From positions 60,740 through 124,739 of the forward strand of contig NZ_FNWQ01000008.1 of assembly GCF_900108365.1 (NCBI RefSeq): 64,000 nucleotides of DNA, in the 5' to 3' direction. Below the pieces are notes generated by a model. The model was given only the letters and a program-made list of their open reading frames with translations. It was not told the origin of the DNA and did no database searches. The stretch is from Chryseobacterium culicis. Lineage in GTDB: Bacteria > Bacteroidota > Bacteroidia > Flavobacteriales > Weeksellaceae. Positions 42,309 through 50,681 of the stretch are shown in pieces (position 1 is the first letter of the stretch; every line of letters starts with the position of its first letter). Both the position numbers and the translations under genes were made by a program.

Positions 42309-43371
42309 ATGTTTTTTCGTAATTTAATAGAAGATCAATAAAGTAAGAATACGTTACAGAGCCTTCCTGCTGATTACTTTTAAGGAAAAGATTATTGGTT
42401 AATCCAAAAAAGTCATCCAGCCATCCCTGATGACGTAAAGCGAAACTTTTCTCATAAGCACGATCTCTTTTCATGGCAGGAGAATATTGATGAAGAATAT
42501 TCTTTACAAACTCAGGATCTTCTTCTACAATAAACCTTAAAAGACTTTTCAGAGTAAAAAACTCAGTACTGTATCTCAACTCCGCATTCCGCGAATGAAT
42601 ACCTGTCAAATAGCCAATAAAATTAGCTTCCTGTTCTCTGGCAAAGCCCAATTGATGAGAACTTTCATGAGCTGTAGTAAACGGGATAAATGTATGGGGA
42701 AGTTCAGCGTTATACTGGGCTTCTGCAGTAAAGGGATTGTAATAGCCCAGAATTCCGGTAAAGTTCATCACATTTTTGAATAGACTGGGCTTAATGTCTA
42801 GAATCTGAGTCGCTTTTTTACCCGAAATAGAAGAAGGCAGCTTGGTCTGCTGATCGAGAATTTCCTGTTGTATAGAGGTAAGATTGGTCACTATAAATAT
42901 TCCGTTCCTGTCTTCCTGTACAGACTGTCGGGTTACCTTACATTTTTCAAGATAGGCAAGAGCAAGTCTTTTGGCTTTTTCCATATCCGGTTCTTTCTGG
43001 CTCTTAAGTTTTTTGATGATAGGGTTCTGAAAATAGAGCATGCCCCAAAAAATCTGATAAATACAATAAAAGACAGTAAAGATGATCATAATTCTGATTA
43101 ATGAGCGATTTCTTCTTTCTTTCCTGAATAAGTTGATAACATCATACAAAAGGAATGCTCCCAGTATGCTGTACATGAGATCTCCCACCGAAAACGGAAC
43201 CCAGCTGAAAAGCATCTGATGGAGTTCTTTTTGAAATTCAAAGAAGCGCTCAAAAAAAGAAATCATCATTTCCGATTTTGAGAAGATATAGAATAAAAGA
43301 AATTGGGCAAGTAATACACCTGCCCAAAATCTTTTCTTTTTATATATTGTTTTTGTTGTATTAATGACCAC
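42307..43371 (-). CDS. DUF3810 family membrane protein, putative metalloprotease
   Basis: This protein of about 354 residues has three hydrophobic segments in the first 120 residues (WAGVLLAQFLLFYIFS, SVGDLMYSILGAFLLYDVI and IMIIFTVFYCIYQIFWG) and a soluble domain with a zinc-protease-like motif HESSHQLGFAREQEANFIGY. That HExxH-like pattern (here HESSH) with the following glutamate fits the DUF3810 family. It has no ATG at the start: GTG at 43371 or TTG at 43392 are candidates, both overlapping the end of the transporter gene. It is last in a minus-strand operon. Confidence 0.82.
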   Translation of the reverse strand: MVINTTKTIYKKKRFWAGVLLAQFLLFYIFSKSEMMISFFERFFEFQKELHQMLFSWVPFSVGDLMYSILGAFLLYDVINLFRKERRNRSLIRIMIIFTVFYCIYQIFWGMLYFQNPIIKKLKSQKEPDMEKAKRLALAYLEKCKVTRQSVQEDRNGIFIVTNLTSIQQEILDQQTKLPSSISGKKATQILDIKPSLFKNVMNFTGILGYYNPFTAEAQYNAELPHTFIPFTTAHESSHQLGFAREQEANFIGYLTGIHSRNAELRYSTEFFTLKSLLRFIVEEDPEFVKNILHQYSPAMKRDRAYEKSFALRHQGWLDDFFGLTNNLFLKSNQQEGSVTYSYFIDLLLNYEKT

Positions 43372-44806
43372 TGCCTTTAGATATTTTATCAAGATCGATG
43401 CCCTGAGCTTTTAGAATCCCAGTTACACGGATCGCATAGAATGCAAGATACGCAAAACAAATAACCCCTACGATATAGCTGAAATGAATATTGGTAATAT
43501 CTGCAATATACCCCTGTATAAAACTTACAATACCTCCACCCATAATCATCATAATAAGATACCCGGAACCCTGGTTGGTGTGCTTTCCAAGTCCGTTGAT
43601 TGCTAGTGCAAAAATACATGGCCATAAAGTAGAGCAGAAAAGTCCTACACTGGTAAATGCATACACAGATACCATTCCCGTAGTACACATACCTATCAGT
43701 AAAGCTGTAATCCCTGCCAGAGAGAAGATCAAGAGCATTCTTGCCGGGTTTCCTTTGCTTAAAATATCACAGATAATCATCGCAATAATGATGAATCCAT
43801 ATACATAAAAAGGAGACAGATCATGTTTGGCAATTGCATTTACAAGTAAGAATACGCCGAAAGCAAGGTAAGGAGCCAGGAATCTTAAAATCTTTTTGAA
43901 GCCTGCATTCACATCAAATGCTTCTATAGCTCCTGTCCAACGGCCTATCATTAATGAAGCCCAGTACAAAGAAATATAAGGTGCTACCTCTTTGGTTTCA
44001 AATCCTAAATTCTTTTCCATATAGGCAGGAAGGTTGCTCGCTGTGGATACTTCCACTCCTACATACACGAAGATTGCGATCATACCCATTACCAATTGAG
44101 GATACTGGAAAGCTGAAGTTCTGTGTTCTCCAGGAATTTTGTCATCCGTATTCTCTGTGTTGGTGGGAGTTATAGCCGGAAGAGAAGAAAATTTAAGCAT
44201 TAAAGCGACAAGCGCGAAAGCCGCTCCTAAAATAAGATAAGGCACTTTTACGCTTTCTATGCTCGCTTCTGTATTACCTGCGCTGGCAGAACCAAAAATA
44301 GCAAATGCAACAATAAGCGGTCCTATGGTAGTTCCTAAATTGTTAATACCTCCAGCCATTGTTAACCTTTGAGATCCTGTTTCTGTAGGACCTACCTCAA
44401 TGGCCAGGGGGTTAGCTACAATCTGCTGAAGAGAGAAGCCTAAACCTACAATAAATAATCCGGAGATCATTAATGGGAAAGAGTGCATATTAGCGGCCGG
44501 GTAAAACAATAAAGTTCCCAATGCGGAAATAAGAAGTCCCACAATAAGACCGTTTTTGTACCCGATTTTATTGATCAAATCCTGTTTAAGGCTTTTTGAT
44601 ACAAGCATATAAATTAAAGAACCTACAGTATACGCTACATAAAAGCAGATCTGTACAAGCATGCTTTCTGTCTGGGATAGATTGAAGGCTTTTTGAAAAA
44701 CAGGGATCAGAATATCATTACTGGCTGCTACGAATCCCCAAAAGAAGAATACAGTAACCAACGGAATGAATTGGGCCCAATTGGTTTGTTTAGAATAATT
44801 TGACAT
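43361..44806 (-). CDS. sugar MFS transporter (FucP / GluP family)
   Basis: This 481-residue permease belongs to the fucose/glucose-galactose proton symporter branch of the MFS. It has twelve hydrophobic helices. The family signature appears at the start (FFFWGFVAASNDILIPVFQK) and in GFSLQQIVANPLAIEVGPTE with GSQRLTMAGGINNLGTTIGP. It lacks any fused domain. The ATG at 44806 starts SNYSKQTNWAQFIPL; an upstream ATG would add eight residues. Substrate specificity cannot be stated. It precedes the DUF3810 gene with overlapping ends. Confidence 0.93.
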   Translation of the reverse strand: MSNYSKQTNWAQFIPLVTVFFFWGFVAASNDILIPVFQKAFNLSQTESMLVQICFYVAYTVGSLIYMLVSKSLKQDLINKIGYKNGLIVGLLISALGTLLFYPAANMHSFPLMISGLFIVGLGFSLQQIVANPLAIEVGPTETGSQRLTMAGGINNLGTTIGPLIVAFAIFGSASAGNTEASIESVKVPYLILGAAFALVALMLKFSSLPAITPTNTENTDDKIPGEHRTSAFQYPQLVMGMIAIFVYVGVEVSTASNLPAYMEKNLGFETKEVAPYISLYWASLMIGRWTGAIEAFDVNAGFKKILRFLAPYLAFGVFLLVNAIAKHDLSPFYVYGFIIIAMIICDILSKGNPARMLLIFSLAGITALLIGMCTTGMVSVYAFTSVGLFCSTLWPCIFALAINGLGKHTNQGSGYLIMMIMGGGIVSFIQGYIADITNIHFSYIVGVICFAYLAFYAIRVTGILKAQGIDLDKISKGSGH

Positions 44807-44836
44807 ATTTATTATAGATTTCACAAACAAATATAA

Positions 44837-45574
44837 CTATTTCCTTTCAACGGAATACCTGATTAAGGTTTTTTTTATTGTCTCATAAGCCTCTGCCTTT
44901 AAGTCTTTTGGCGAATCTGTAGGCTCAATGATTCCATTGAAATACACCTTTACTCTTCCGGGATAACCTTTTGAGTTCTCAAATGGGAACATTTCCTTAA
45001 GTCCCACAAAGGTATAAACAGCTATTGGAGAATGATGCTTCGAAGACAGCATAAATGCACCGTCCTTAAAATCATCAAGGATTATAGAAGTGTCATCCGG
45101 AACACCGCCCTCAGGAAAAATGGCAATACTGTTGCCTTCCTCCATCTTCTCTGCGCATCTTCGGTAGACATCTGCACGGCTTTTTGCACTTGCTCTGTCT
45201 ACCATTACACATATCCTTTTATATATGGTTCCGAAAATAGGAATTTTCACCAGTTCTTTTTTGCCTACAAAACAGATCGGGTGATCCGGAAAAAGAATGC
45301 AGACCAGCATAATGTCCATAATGGACGTATGATTGGAAATAAATACATAAGGAATGTTTTTATCTTTCTTCTGTTCCGAAAGCTTAATCAGATCATACCG
45401 GAAGCCCATTCCGTAAAACATTCCGTAGCACCAGAGCCTGACCAGTTTATAGCCATACTTATAATGCTTTTTGTTGAAGGATAAAATATAGACCGGAATC
45501 CCAATGCATACTGTCAGAAAAAATGCCAACAGAAGCAGCCAAAATCTCCAGAGATAATTTAAAATTTTTGTCAC
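44837..45574 (-). CDS. plsC: 1-acyl-sn-glycerol-3-phosphate acyltransferase
   Basis: This 245-residue enzyme makes phosphatidic acid from lysophosphatidic acid. An N-terminal membrane helix (FWLLLLAFFLTVCIGIPVYI) precedes motif I SNHTSIMDIM (NHxxxxD) and motif III FPEGGVPD; motif IV is probably PIAVYTFVG. Length and order are standard for PlsC. It starts 3 bases after the GtrA gene and ends 30 bases before the transporter, so all belong to one operon. The symbol reflects the family; the exact acyl donor is unknown. Confidence 0.88.
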   Translation of the reverse strand: MTKILNYLWRFWLLLLAFFLTVCIGIPVYILSFNKKHYKYGYKLVRLWCYGMFYGMGFRYDLIKLSEQKKDKNIPYVFISNHTSIMDIMLVCILFPDHPICFVGKKELVKIPIFGTIYKRICVMVDRASAKSRADVYRRCAEKMEEGNSIAIFPEGGVPDDTSIILDDFKDGAFMLSSKHHSPIAVYTFVGLKEMFPFENSKGYPGRVKVYFNGIIEPTDSPKDLKAEAYETIKKTLIRYSVERK

Positions 45575-45577
45575 AGC

Positions 45578-46036
45578 TTAACCGTTAAAAATTACTTTCT
45601 TCTTTATTGAATAATTAAGAATGGAAACCAGCACGATTGCCGCAATTTTGCTGATCATTTCCGGGCTCAAGGTATAAAAAATTAAATTGATATTGTCTTT
45701 AAATACAAAACTGTAAAATACCTGGAAGAAACCTAAGCTGAGCAGAGTAGAAAAGAAAGATACCACCATAAAATAAGCAAATTCCTTTCTCTTGGAATGT
45801 TTTCCTCTTTCAAACACAAACCATATGCTCAGAAAGTAGTTGGTAATAATCCCGCAGCTGGTAGAAAAAATATTGCTTAAGGGATAATGCACACCATAGA
45901 AGTTAGTCTCCCTTGCAAACAAATGAGGAAGGTAGGTGCTGAAAACCTTAAAGCTGCCAATTTCTACAATAGCGCTTAGCCCTCCTGCAATGATGAAGAA
46001 CAAAACCTGTTTCTGACGTATGAGTATTTCTTTCAT
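45578..46036 (-). CDS. GtrA-like membrane protein
   Basis: This 152-residue protein has four hydrophobic segments and the family pattern: VLFFIIAGGLSAIVEIGSF at the N-terminus, NIFSTSCGIITNYFLSIWFVF in the middle and KIAAIVLVSILNYSIKKKVI at the end. GtrA-type proteins help flip prenyl-linked sugars across the membrane. No sugar transferase gene is adjacent. It is the first gene of a four-gene minus-strand operon. Confidence 0.9.
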   Translation of the reverse strand: MKEILIRQKQVLFFIIAGGLSAIVEIGSFKVFSTYLPHLFARETNFYGVHYPLSNIFSTSCGIITNYFLSIWFVFERGKHSKRKEFAYFMVVSFFSTLLSLGFFQVFYSFVFKDNINLIFYTLSPEMISKIAAIVLVSILNYSIKKKVIFNG

Positions 46037-46392
46037 TAATTGAATATAAAAATTTGTTCATCCTGTGTAAATAATGGAATAATTGCGGTGTGAAAAGGCA
46101 AATGCATTATTATAGTATCTGCTTCTAATAATTGTTTTAAAAATATTAATATCAGCAGAGCTTCACAATATGATTGTGCAAATTTATAACTATATGTTAA
46201 ACACTGAAAAAAGTTGTTAAAATATTTTTTTTAATAAAAATTATTTCTAATTTTAATATTCAGAATGATGTAATAAAGACCTGATAATAAATTCATTTTC
46301 AACTCCTTGTGTTGATGGTTTTTTCTATCTTGTAGTGCACGATTAAGAGCATATACTCCAACATTTTATGGCCAATTATTAATAATATTTGT
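46037..46392. other. gene-free divergent spacer
   Basis: This stretch of about 356 bases lies between divergently transcribed genes and should contain promoters for both. It is AT-rich, with long T and A runs near 46205-46250. No convincing TTG-N19-TAnnTTTG pair, hairpin or small gene was seen. The word TAATATTTG at 46384-46392 approximates a -7 element but abuts the start codon. Confidence 0.4.
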
Positions 46393-46656
46393 ATGAAAAG
46401 TCAAAACAAATACAGAAAATTCCAGCTTCAACAGAAAAATATTGAGGCTCTTGAGAAAGAAAATTCCCGCTTCAAAAGAGTGTATTCTGAATATGAAAAT
46501 ATGTCAAACGAATTGTGGAATCTTGAAAACTCCAAAGGAGAACCAGTGCCGGATGATTTTATCAATGCAATGGTACTACAGACTTCTTATTTAGAAGATG
46601 AAATAGAAGATTGGTTAATACAATTCAACGAAAAAAAAACACAGATTAAACATTAA
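46393..46656 (+). CDS. DUF465/YdcH-like small coiled-coil protein
   Basis: This 87-residue protein is a helical hairpin. The core KRVYSEYENMSNELWNLENS followed by KGEPVPDDFINAMVLQTSYL and KDEI-like EDEIEDWL matches the DUF465 (YdcH) pattern of two helices joined by a Gly-x-Pro-x-x-Asp turn. It has a 25-residue basic N-terminal extension. Function is unknown. It precedes the kinase gene by 84 bases. Confidence 0.78.
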   Translation: MKSQNKYRKFQLQQKNIEALEKENSRFKRVYSEYENMSNELWNLENSKGEPVPDDFINAMVLQTSYLEDEIEDWLIQFNEKKTQIKH

Positions 46657-46740
46657 TGATTTTAGACAGCTTCCAGATTGTTTTAAATGCTAATTGAAGA
46701 TAAATTCCTAATTTAGCACTCTTAAATTAAATTCTAAAAT

Positions 46741-47592
46741 ATGGTTGCTATTGTAGATAGTGGTTCTACTAAATCGGATTGGGTAATACTTGATGACTTT
46801 AAAAAGGTTTTTCTGAAAACTGAAACAATCGGTTTCAATCCGAATTTTATCAACAGAGAACTTATCGTTCCGGAGATACAGAAAAATAGCAATCTAATGT
46901 CCGTAAAAAATTCAATTACAAGAGTCTTTTTTTATGGTTCCGGATGTGGAGTGAAAAAAAATTGTGAAACCATTGAAGAAGAATTGAAGAAAGTTTTTTT
47001 GAAAGCAGAATTTATAGTGAAGGAAGATCTGATGGCTGCAGCTTATGCAGCATACAGCGGAAAGCCTGCTATCGTGTGCATTCTAGGCACAGGATCAAAT
47101 TCTTGTTATTTTGACGGTGAAAATCTGAAGATAGAATTACCTTCACTGGGATTTCTCATTGGGGATGAAGGGAGTGGCAGTGCTATTGGAAAGCAGCTGG
47201 TAAGAAGATATTTCATGAAAAAACTGCCTTCAGACCTTAAAACCGAATTTGAAGCAGATTATCAGCTTACCATAGAAGATGCATTGCAAAATATGTATCA
47301 TAACCCAAGACCCAATGCCTATCTGGCAAACTTTACCAAATTTGTGATCGAAAGAAAAGATCATCCTTACTTCAGGGATATGGTTTTTGAAGAAATGAAA
47401 AATTTCTTTGAATACCAGGTACTCCCTTATGAAGAATCAAAAGATGCTGAAATTAATTTTATCGGCTCTATTGCTTATTATTATGAAAATGTACTGCGGT
47501 CAGTAGCTGCAGAATTTAATTTAAATGTGGGACATGTAGTTCAGAAACCAATTGAAAGCTTAGTAGATTACCACATTAAATATATACTTTAA
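46741..47592 (+). CDS. BadF/BadG-type ATPase, N-acetylglucosamine-kinase-like
   Basis: This 283-residue ASKHA-fold kinase shows phosphate-1 DSGSTKSDWVI at the start, the central FYGSGCGVKKN, phosphate-2 CILGTGSNSCYFDG and the adenosine motif GFLIGDEGSGSAIGKQLV. This pattern is shared by BadF-type ATPases and N-acetylglucosamine kinases; in Bacteroidetes the latter function (peptidoglycan or chitin sugar recovery) is the more likely. It lacks the cysteines for an iron-sulfur centre. The malic enzyme follows after 16 bases and may be cotranscribed. Confidence 0.9.
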   Translation: MVAIVDSGSTKSDWVILDDFKKVFLKTETIGFNPNFINRELIVPEIQKNSNLMSVKNSITRVFFYGSGCGVKKNCETIEEELKKVFLKAEFIVKEDLMAAAYAAYSGKPAIVCILGTGSNSCYFDGENLKIELPSLGFLIGDEGSGSAIGKQLVRRYFMKKLPSDLKTEFEADYQLTIEDALQNMYHNPRPNAYLANFTKFVIERKDHPYFRDMVFEEMKNFFEYQVLPYEESKDAEINFIGSIAYYYENVLRSVAAEFNLNVGHVVQKPIESLVDYHIKYIL

Positions 47593-47608
47593 CAAAAAAC
47601 AAAATTTT

Positions 47609-49894
47609 ATGTCAAGTAACAACAATCGTGACGAAAGGAACTTTAGCCAGGCAGCGCTAGATTATCATAAAGCAGAACCCAAAGGAAAAATTGAAGTGAT
47701 CCCATCCAAGCCTCACTCTTCTCAGAGAGACCTGTCACTGGCTTATTCACCGGGGGTAGCTGTTCCTTGTATGGAAATTCATGATAAACCTGAAACTGTA
47801 TACGATTATACAGGAAAAGGAAACCTGGTAGCTGTAATTTCTAACGGTACAGCCGTACTTGGACTGGGAGATATCGGTGCAGAAGCTTCAAAGCCGGTAA
47901 TGGAGGGAAAAGGGCTTTTATTTAAAATCTTTGCAGATATCAACGTTTTTGATATTGAGATTGATGAAAAAGATCCCGATAAATTTATTGAAATTGTAAA
48001 AGGTATTGCTCCCACTTTCGGAGGGATTAACCTGGAAGATATTAAAGCTCCCGAAGCTTTTTATATAGAACAAAGACTGAAAGAGGAATTGAATATTCCT
48101 TTAATGCACGACGACCAGCACGGAACAGCCATTATTTCAGCAGCAGCATTGATCAACTCTCTGCAGATTGCCAATAAAGATATTGATAAAGTGAAAATGG
48201 TAGTCAATGGAGCAGGTGCGGCAGCTATTGCATGTACAAAGCTTTACATATCATTAGGACTGAAAAAAGAAAACGTCCTGATGTGTGACAGTAAAGGGGT
48301 TATTAACCATAAAAGAGAAAACCTTACTCCTGAAAAATTAGATTTCATCGTTGAGACAGATATTGAAACATTGGAAGACGCGGTAAAAGGATCTGATGTT
48401 TTTGTAGGATTATCGAAAGGAAATGTAATGACTCCGGAAATGCTTTTAAGCATGAACGAGAACCCTATCGTATTCGCTTTAGCCAATCCAGATCCGGAAA
48501 TTGCTTACGATCTTGCCCTTGAAACCCGTAAAGATGTGATTATGGCAACGGGAAGAAGTGACTATCCTAATCAGGTAAACAACGTATTGGGATTCCCTTA
48601 TATTTTCCGTGGTGCATTAGATGTACAGGCTACAGGAATTAACGAAGAAATGAAGCTTGCTGCGGTACACGCTATTGCTGACCTGGCAAAAGAACCGGTA
48701 CCGGAAGCTGTAATTTTAGCATACAACGTTCAGAACCTTCAGTTCGGAAGAGAATATTTTATTCCAAAACCATTTGACAACAGGCTGATCACAAAAGTAT
48801 CAAGCGCTGTGGCAAAGGCGGCTATTGAAAGCGGGGTTGCAAGAAAAACCATTACGGATTTTGAAGAATATGAGCACCAGCTTTTAGACAGAATGGGTAG
48901 AGATGAAAGATTGGTAAGAATGATGCAGAGCCGTGCAAAATCCAATCCGAAAAGAATTACCCTTGGAAATGCTGAAGAATACAACGTATTAAAAGCGGCG
49001 CAAATTCTGTACGAAGAAGGAATTGCTTACCCAAGCCTTTTAGGAGACAAAAAATATATCAAGGAGCAGATGGAGCGTTACGGAATTACGCTGGATGTTC
49101 CAATTATTGATCCAAGTGATGACGATCAGAAAGAAAACAGAAAAAAATACAGAGAAACCCTTTGGAAACTTCGCCAGAGAAAAGGCATGAACGAGTACAA
49201 AGCGAAAAGATATGTACGCCAGAGAGACTATTTCGGGCCGCTTATGCTGAGACATGGAGATACTGACGGGCTTATCGTAGGCTTCTCGAAAAACTATACT
49301 TCAGTGCTGCGCCCTGTTCTTGAAGTGATTGAAAAAGATAAAGGAGTAGACAAAGTTGCGGCAATGATGATGATCCTTTCTGAAAAGAAACCTATTTTCT
49401 TCGCAGATACTTCCATCAATCAGAATCCTACTGCAGAAGACCTTGTAAATATTGCTAAAATGGCAGAATTTACAGTGAAATCTTTCGCTATTGAACCACG
49501 AATTGCAATGCTTGGATTCGAAAACTTTGCTGCCATATCTGAAACATCTAAAAAAGTAGCAAAAGCAGTAAGCATCCTTCATGAAAAATTCCCTAAAATG
49601 GTTGTGGATGGTGAAATTCAGCCGGATTTTGCAATGAATGCAGATCACCTGAGCGATTATCCGTTCTCCAAATTAGGAACAACACCTGCCAATACATTCA
49701 TCTTCCCTAATCTGGAAAGTGCCAATCTTTCTTACAAAATTCTGAGAGGAATGAAAGTAGCACAGGTGATCGGACCTATCTTAATGGGATTAAAGCAGCC
49801 GGTACACGTACTTCAGATGCGTTCCAGCGTAGATGAAATTGTAAACCTCGCTACCATTGCTGTTCTTGATGCCCAGAGAAGAGAAAAGAAATAA
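47609..49894 (+). CDS. maeB: NADP-dependent malic enzyme (MaeB type)
   Basis: This 761-residue enzyme oxidatively decarboxylates malate to pyruvate and NADPH. The N-terminal 430 residues hold the malic domains with SLAYSPGVAVPC, LMHDDQHGTAIISAAAL and the NAD(P) fold VVNGAGAAAIACTKL. The C-terminal 320 residues resemble phosphotransacetylase (PTA/PTB), for example YPSLLGDKKYIKEQMERYGI and GPILMGLKQPVHVLQ, as in MaeB; that part is regulatory and not catalytic in studied MaeB. It is followed by a terminator. Confidence 0.95.
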   Translation: MSSNNNRDERNFSQAALDYHKAEPKGKIEVIPSKPHSSQRDLSLAYSPGVAVPCMEIHDKPETVYDYTGKGNLVAVISNGTAVLGLGDIGAEASKPVMEGKGLLFKIFADINVFDIEIDEKDPDKFIEIVKGIAPTFGGINLEDIKAPEAFYIEQRLKEELNIPLMHDDQHGTAIISAAALINSLQIANKDIDKVKMVVNGAGAAAIACTKLYISLGLKKENVLMCDSKGVINHKRENLTPEKLDFIVETDIETLEDAVKGSDVFVGLSKGNVMTPEMLLSMNENPIVFALANPDPEIAYDLALETRKDVIMATGRSDYPNQVNNVLGFPYIFRGALDVQATGINEEMKLAAVHAIADLAKEPVPEAVILAYNVQNLQFGREYFIPKPFDNRLITKVSSAVAKAAIESGVARKTITDFEEYEHQLLDRMGRDERLVRMMQSRAKSNPKRITLGNAEEYNVLKAAQILYEEGIAYPSLLGDKKYIKEQMERYGITLDVPIIDPSDDDQKENRKKYRETLWKLRQRKGMNEYKAKRYVRQRDYFGPLMLRHGDTDGLIVGFSKNYTSVLRPVLEVIEKDKGVDKVAAMMMILSEKKPIFFADTSINQNPTAEDLVNIAKMAEFTVKSFAIEPRIAMLGFENFAAISETSKKVAKAVSILHEKFPKMVVDGEIQPDFAMNADHLSDYPFSKLGTTPANTFIFPNLESANLSYKILRGMKVAQVIGPILMGLKQPVHVLQMRSSVDEIVNLATIAVLDAQRREKK

Positions 49895-49946
49895 ACCGGA
49901 TGGGTTTTCCTGTCAATAAACAGCGCTGTAATAGTGTTGAAATAAT

Positions 49947-49977
49947 AAAAGACTCCAAATTTTGGAGTCTTTTGCTT
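49947..49977 (+). terminator. intrinsic terminator after maeB
   Basis: AAAAGACTCCAAA is followed at once by TTTTGGAGTCTTTT, a perfect palindrome with a minimal loop and a T-rich tail, about 55 bases after the maeB stop. Confidence 0.85.
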
Positions 49978-50064
49978 TTATGTTAATTCATTGAATTCTC
50001 AAATGAAATTTAAGTTAAAAATCATTCGCACATGAAATGAAAACATTAATTAGTTTAAATTGCT

Positions 50065-50072
50065 ATATTTGG
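50065..50072 (+). promoter_or_regulatory. TAnnTTTG -7 element upstream of ruvA
   Basis: TATATTTG fits the consensus and lies about 20 bases before the ruvA start codon. No TTG is present at the ideal -33 distance. Confidence 0.5.
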
Positions 50073-50090
50073 GAGTTTTAAAAATTAATA

Positions 50091-50675
50091 ATGATATTTT
50101 CTTTACAAGGCAACGTCCAAGAACTTACGCCTACCTACGCAGTTATCAATGTTCAAGGAGTTGGTTACTACGTGGGAATCAGTTTGATGACCTCACAGAC
50201 GCTGGTTTTGAATCAGCAGACCTTTTTATTTATCCAGCAGATCATCCGGGAAGATGCTCATCTTCTCTTTGGATTTAACACACGTTCAGAAAAAGAAATG
50301 TTCAATCTGTTAATAAGTGTTAATGGAGTAGGGGCGGTATCAGCACTTATATTGTTGTCCACATTGAGCCTTGATGAAATTGCTTCTGCAATCCTTTCCG
50401 GAAACAGTGCTTTAATTCAAAAGGCAAAAGGAATCGGGGCCAAAACCGCCGAAAGAATCATCGTGGATCTCAAAGATAAAGTACAGAAATACAGTGATCC
50501 AAACGCGAACATTTCTGTAATAGTGGATAATAAAATCAAGGAAGAATCGTTATCTGCATTAGAAGTTTTAGGCATTCCTAAACGAGCAAGTGAGAAGATT
50601 GCAGATAGAATCATAAAACAAAATCCAAACATCTCGGTAGAAGAATTGGTAAAACAAATCTTAAAAAACATTTAA
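50091..50675 (+). CDS. ruvA: Holliday junction DNA helicase subunit RuvA
   Basis: This 194-residue protein binds four-way DNA junctions and loads RuvB. The N-terminal OB fold starts MIFSLQGNVQELTPTYAVIN, the central helix-hairpin-helix repeats are SVNGVGAVSALILLSTL and AKGIGAKTAERIIVDLKDK, and the C-terminal three-helix domain ends ISVEELVKQILKNI. Length and order are standard. It is followed 3 to 6 bases later by sprA, which is the conserved flavobacterial arrangement as I remember it. Confidence 0.97.
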   Translation: MIFSLQGNVQELTPTYAVINVQGVGYYVGISLMTSQTLVLNQQTFLFIQQIIREDAHLLFGFNTRSEKEMFNLLISVNGVGAVSALILLSTLSLDEIASAILSGNSALIQKAKGIGAKTAERIIVDLKDKVQKYSDPNANISVIVDNKIKEESLSALEVLGIPKRASEKIADRIIKQNPNISVEELVKQILKNI

Positions 50676-50681
50676 CATTTG

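Noticed and set aside
43389..43808. Open frames opposite or beside the 3' part of the sugar transporter gene
   Set aside because: The transporter frame has twelve helices and family signatures; the others are shadows.
45032..45484. 150-codon plus-strand frame opposite plsC
   Set aside because: The plsC motifs on the minus strand are clear; the antisense frame is Cys/His/Arg-rich without recognisable domains.
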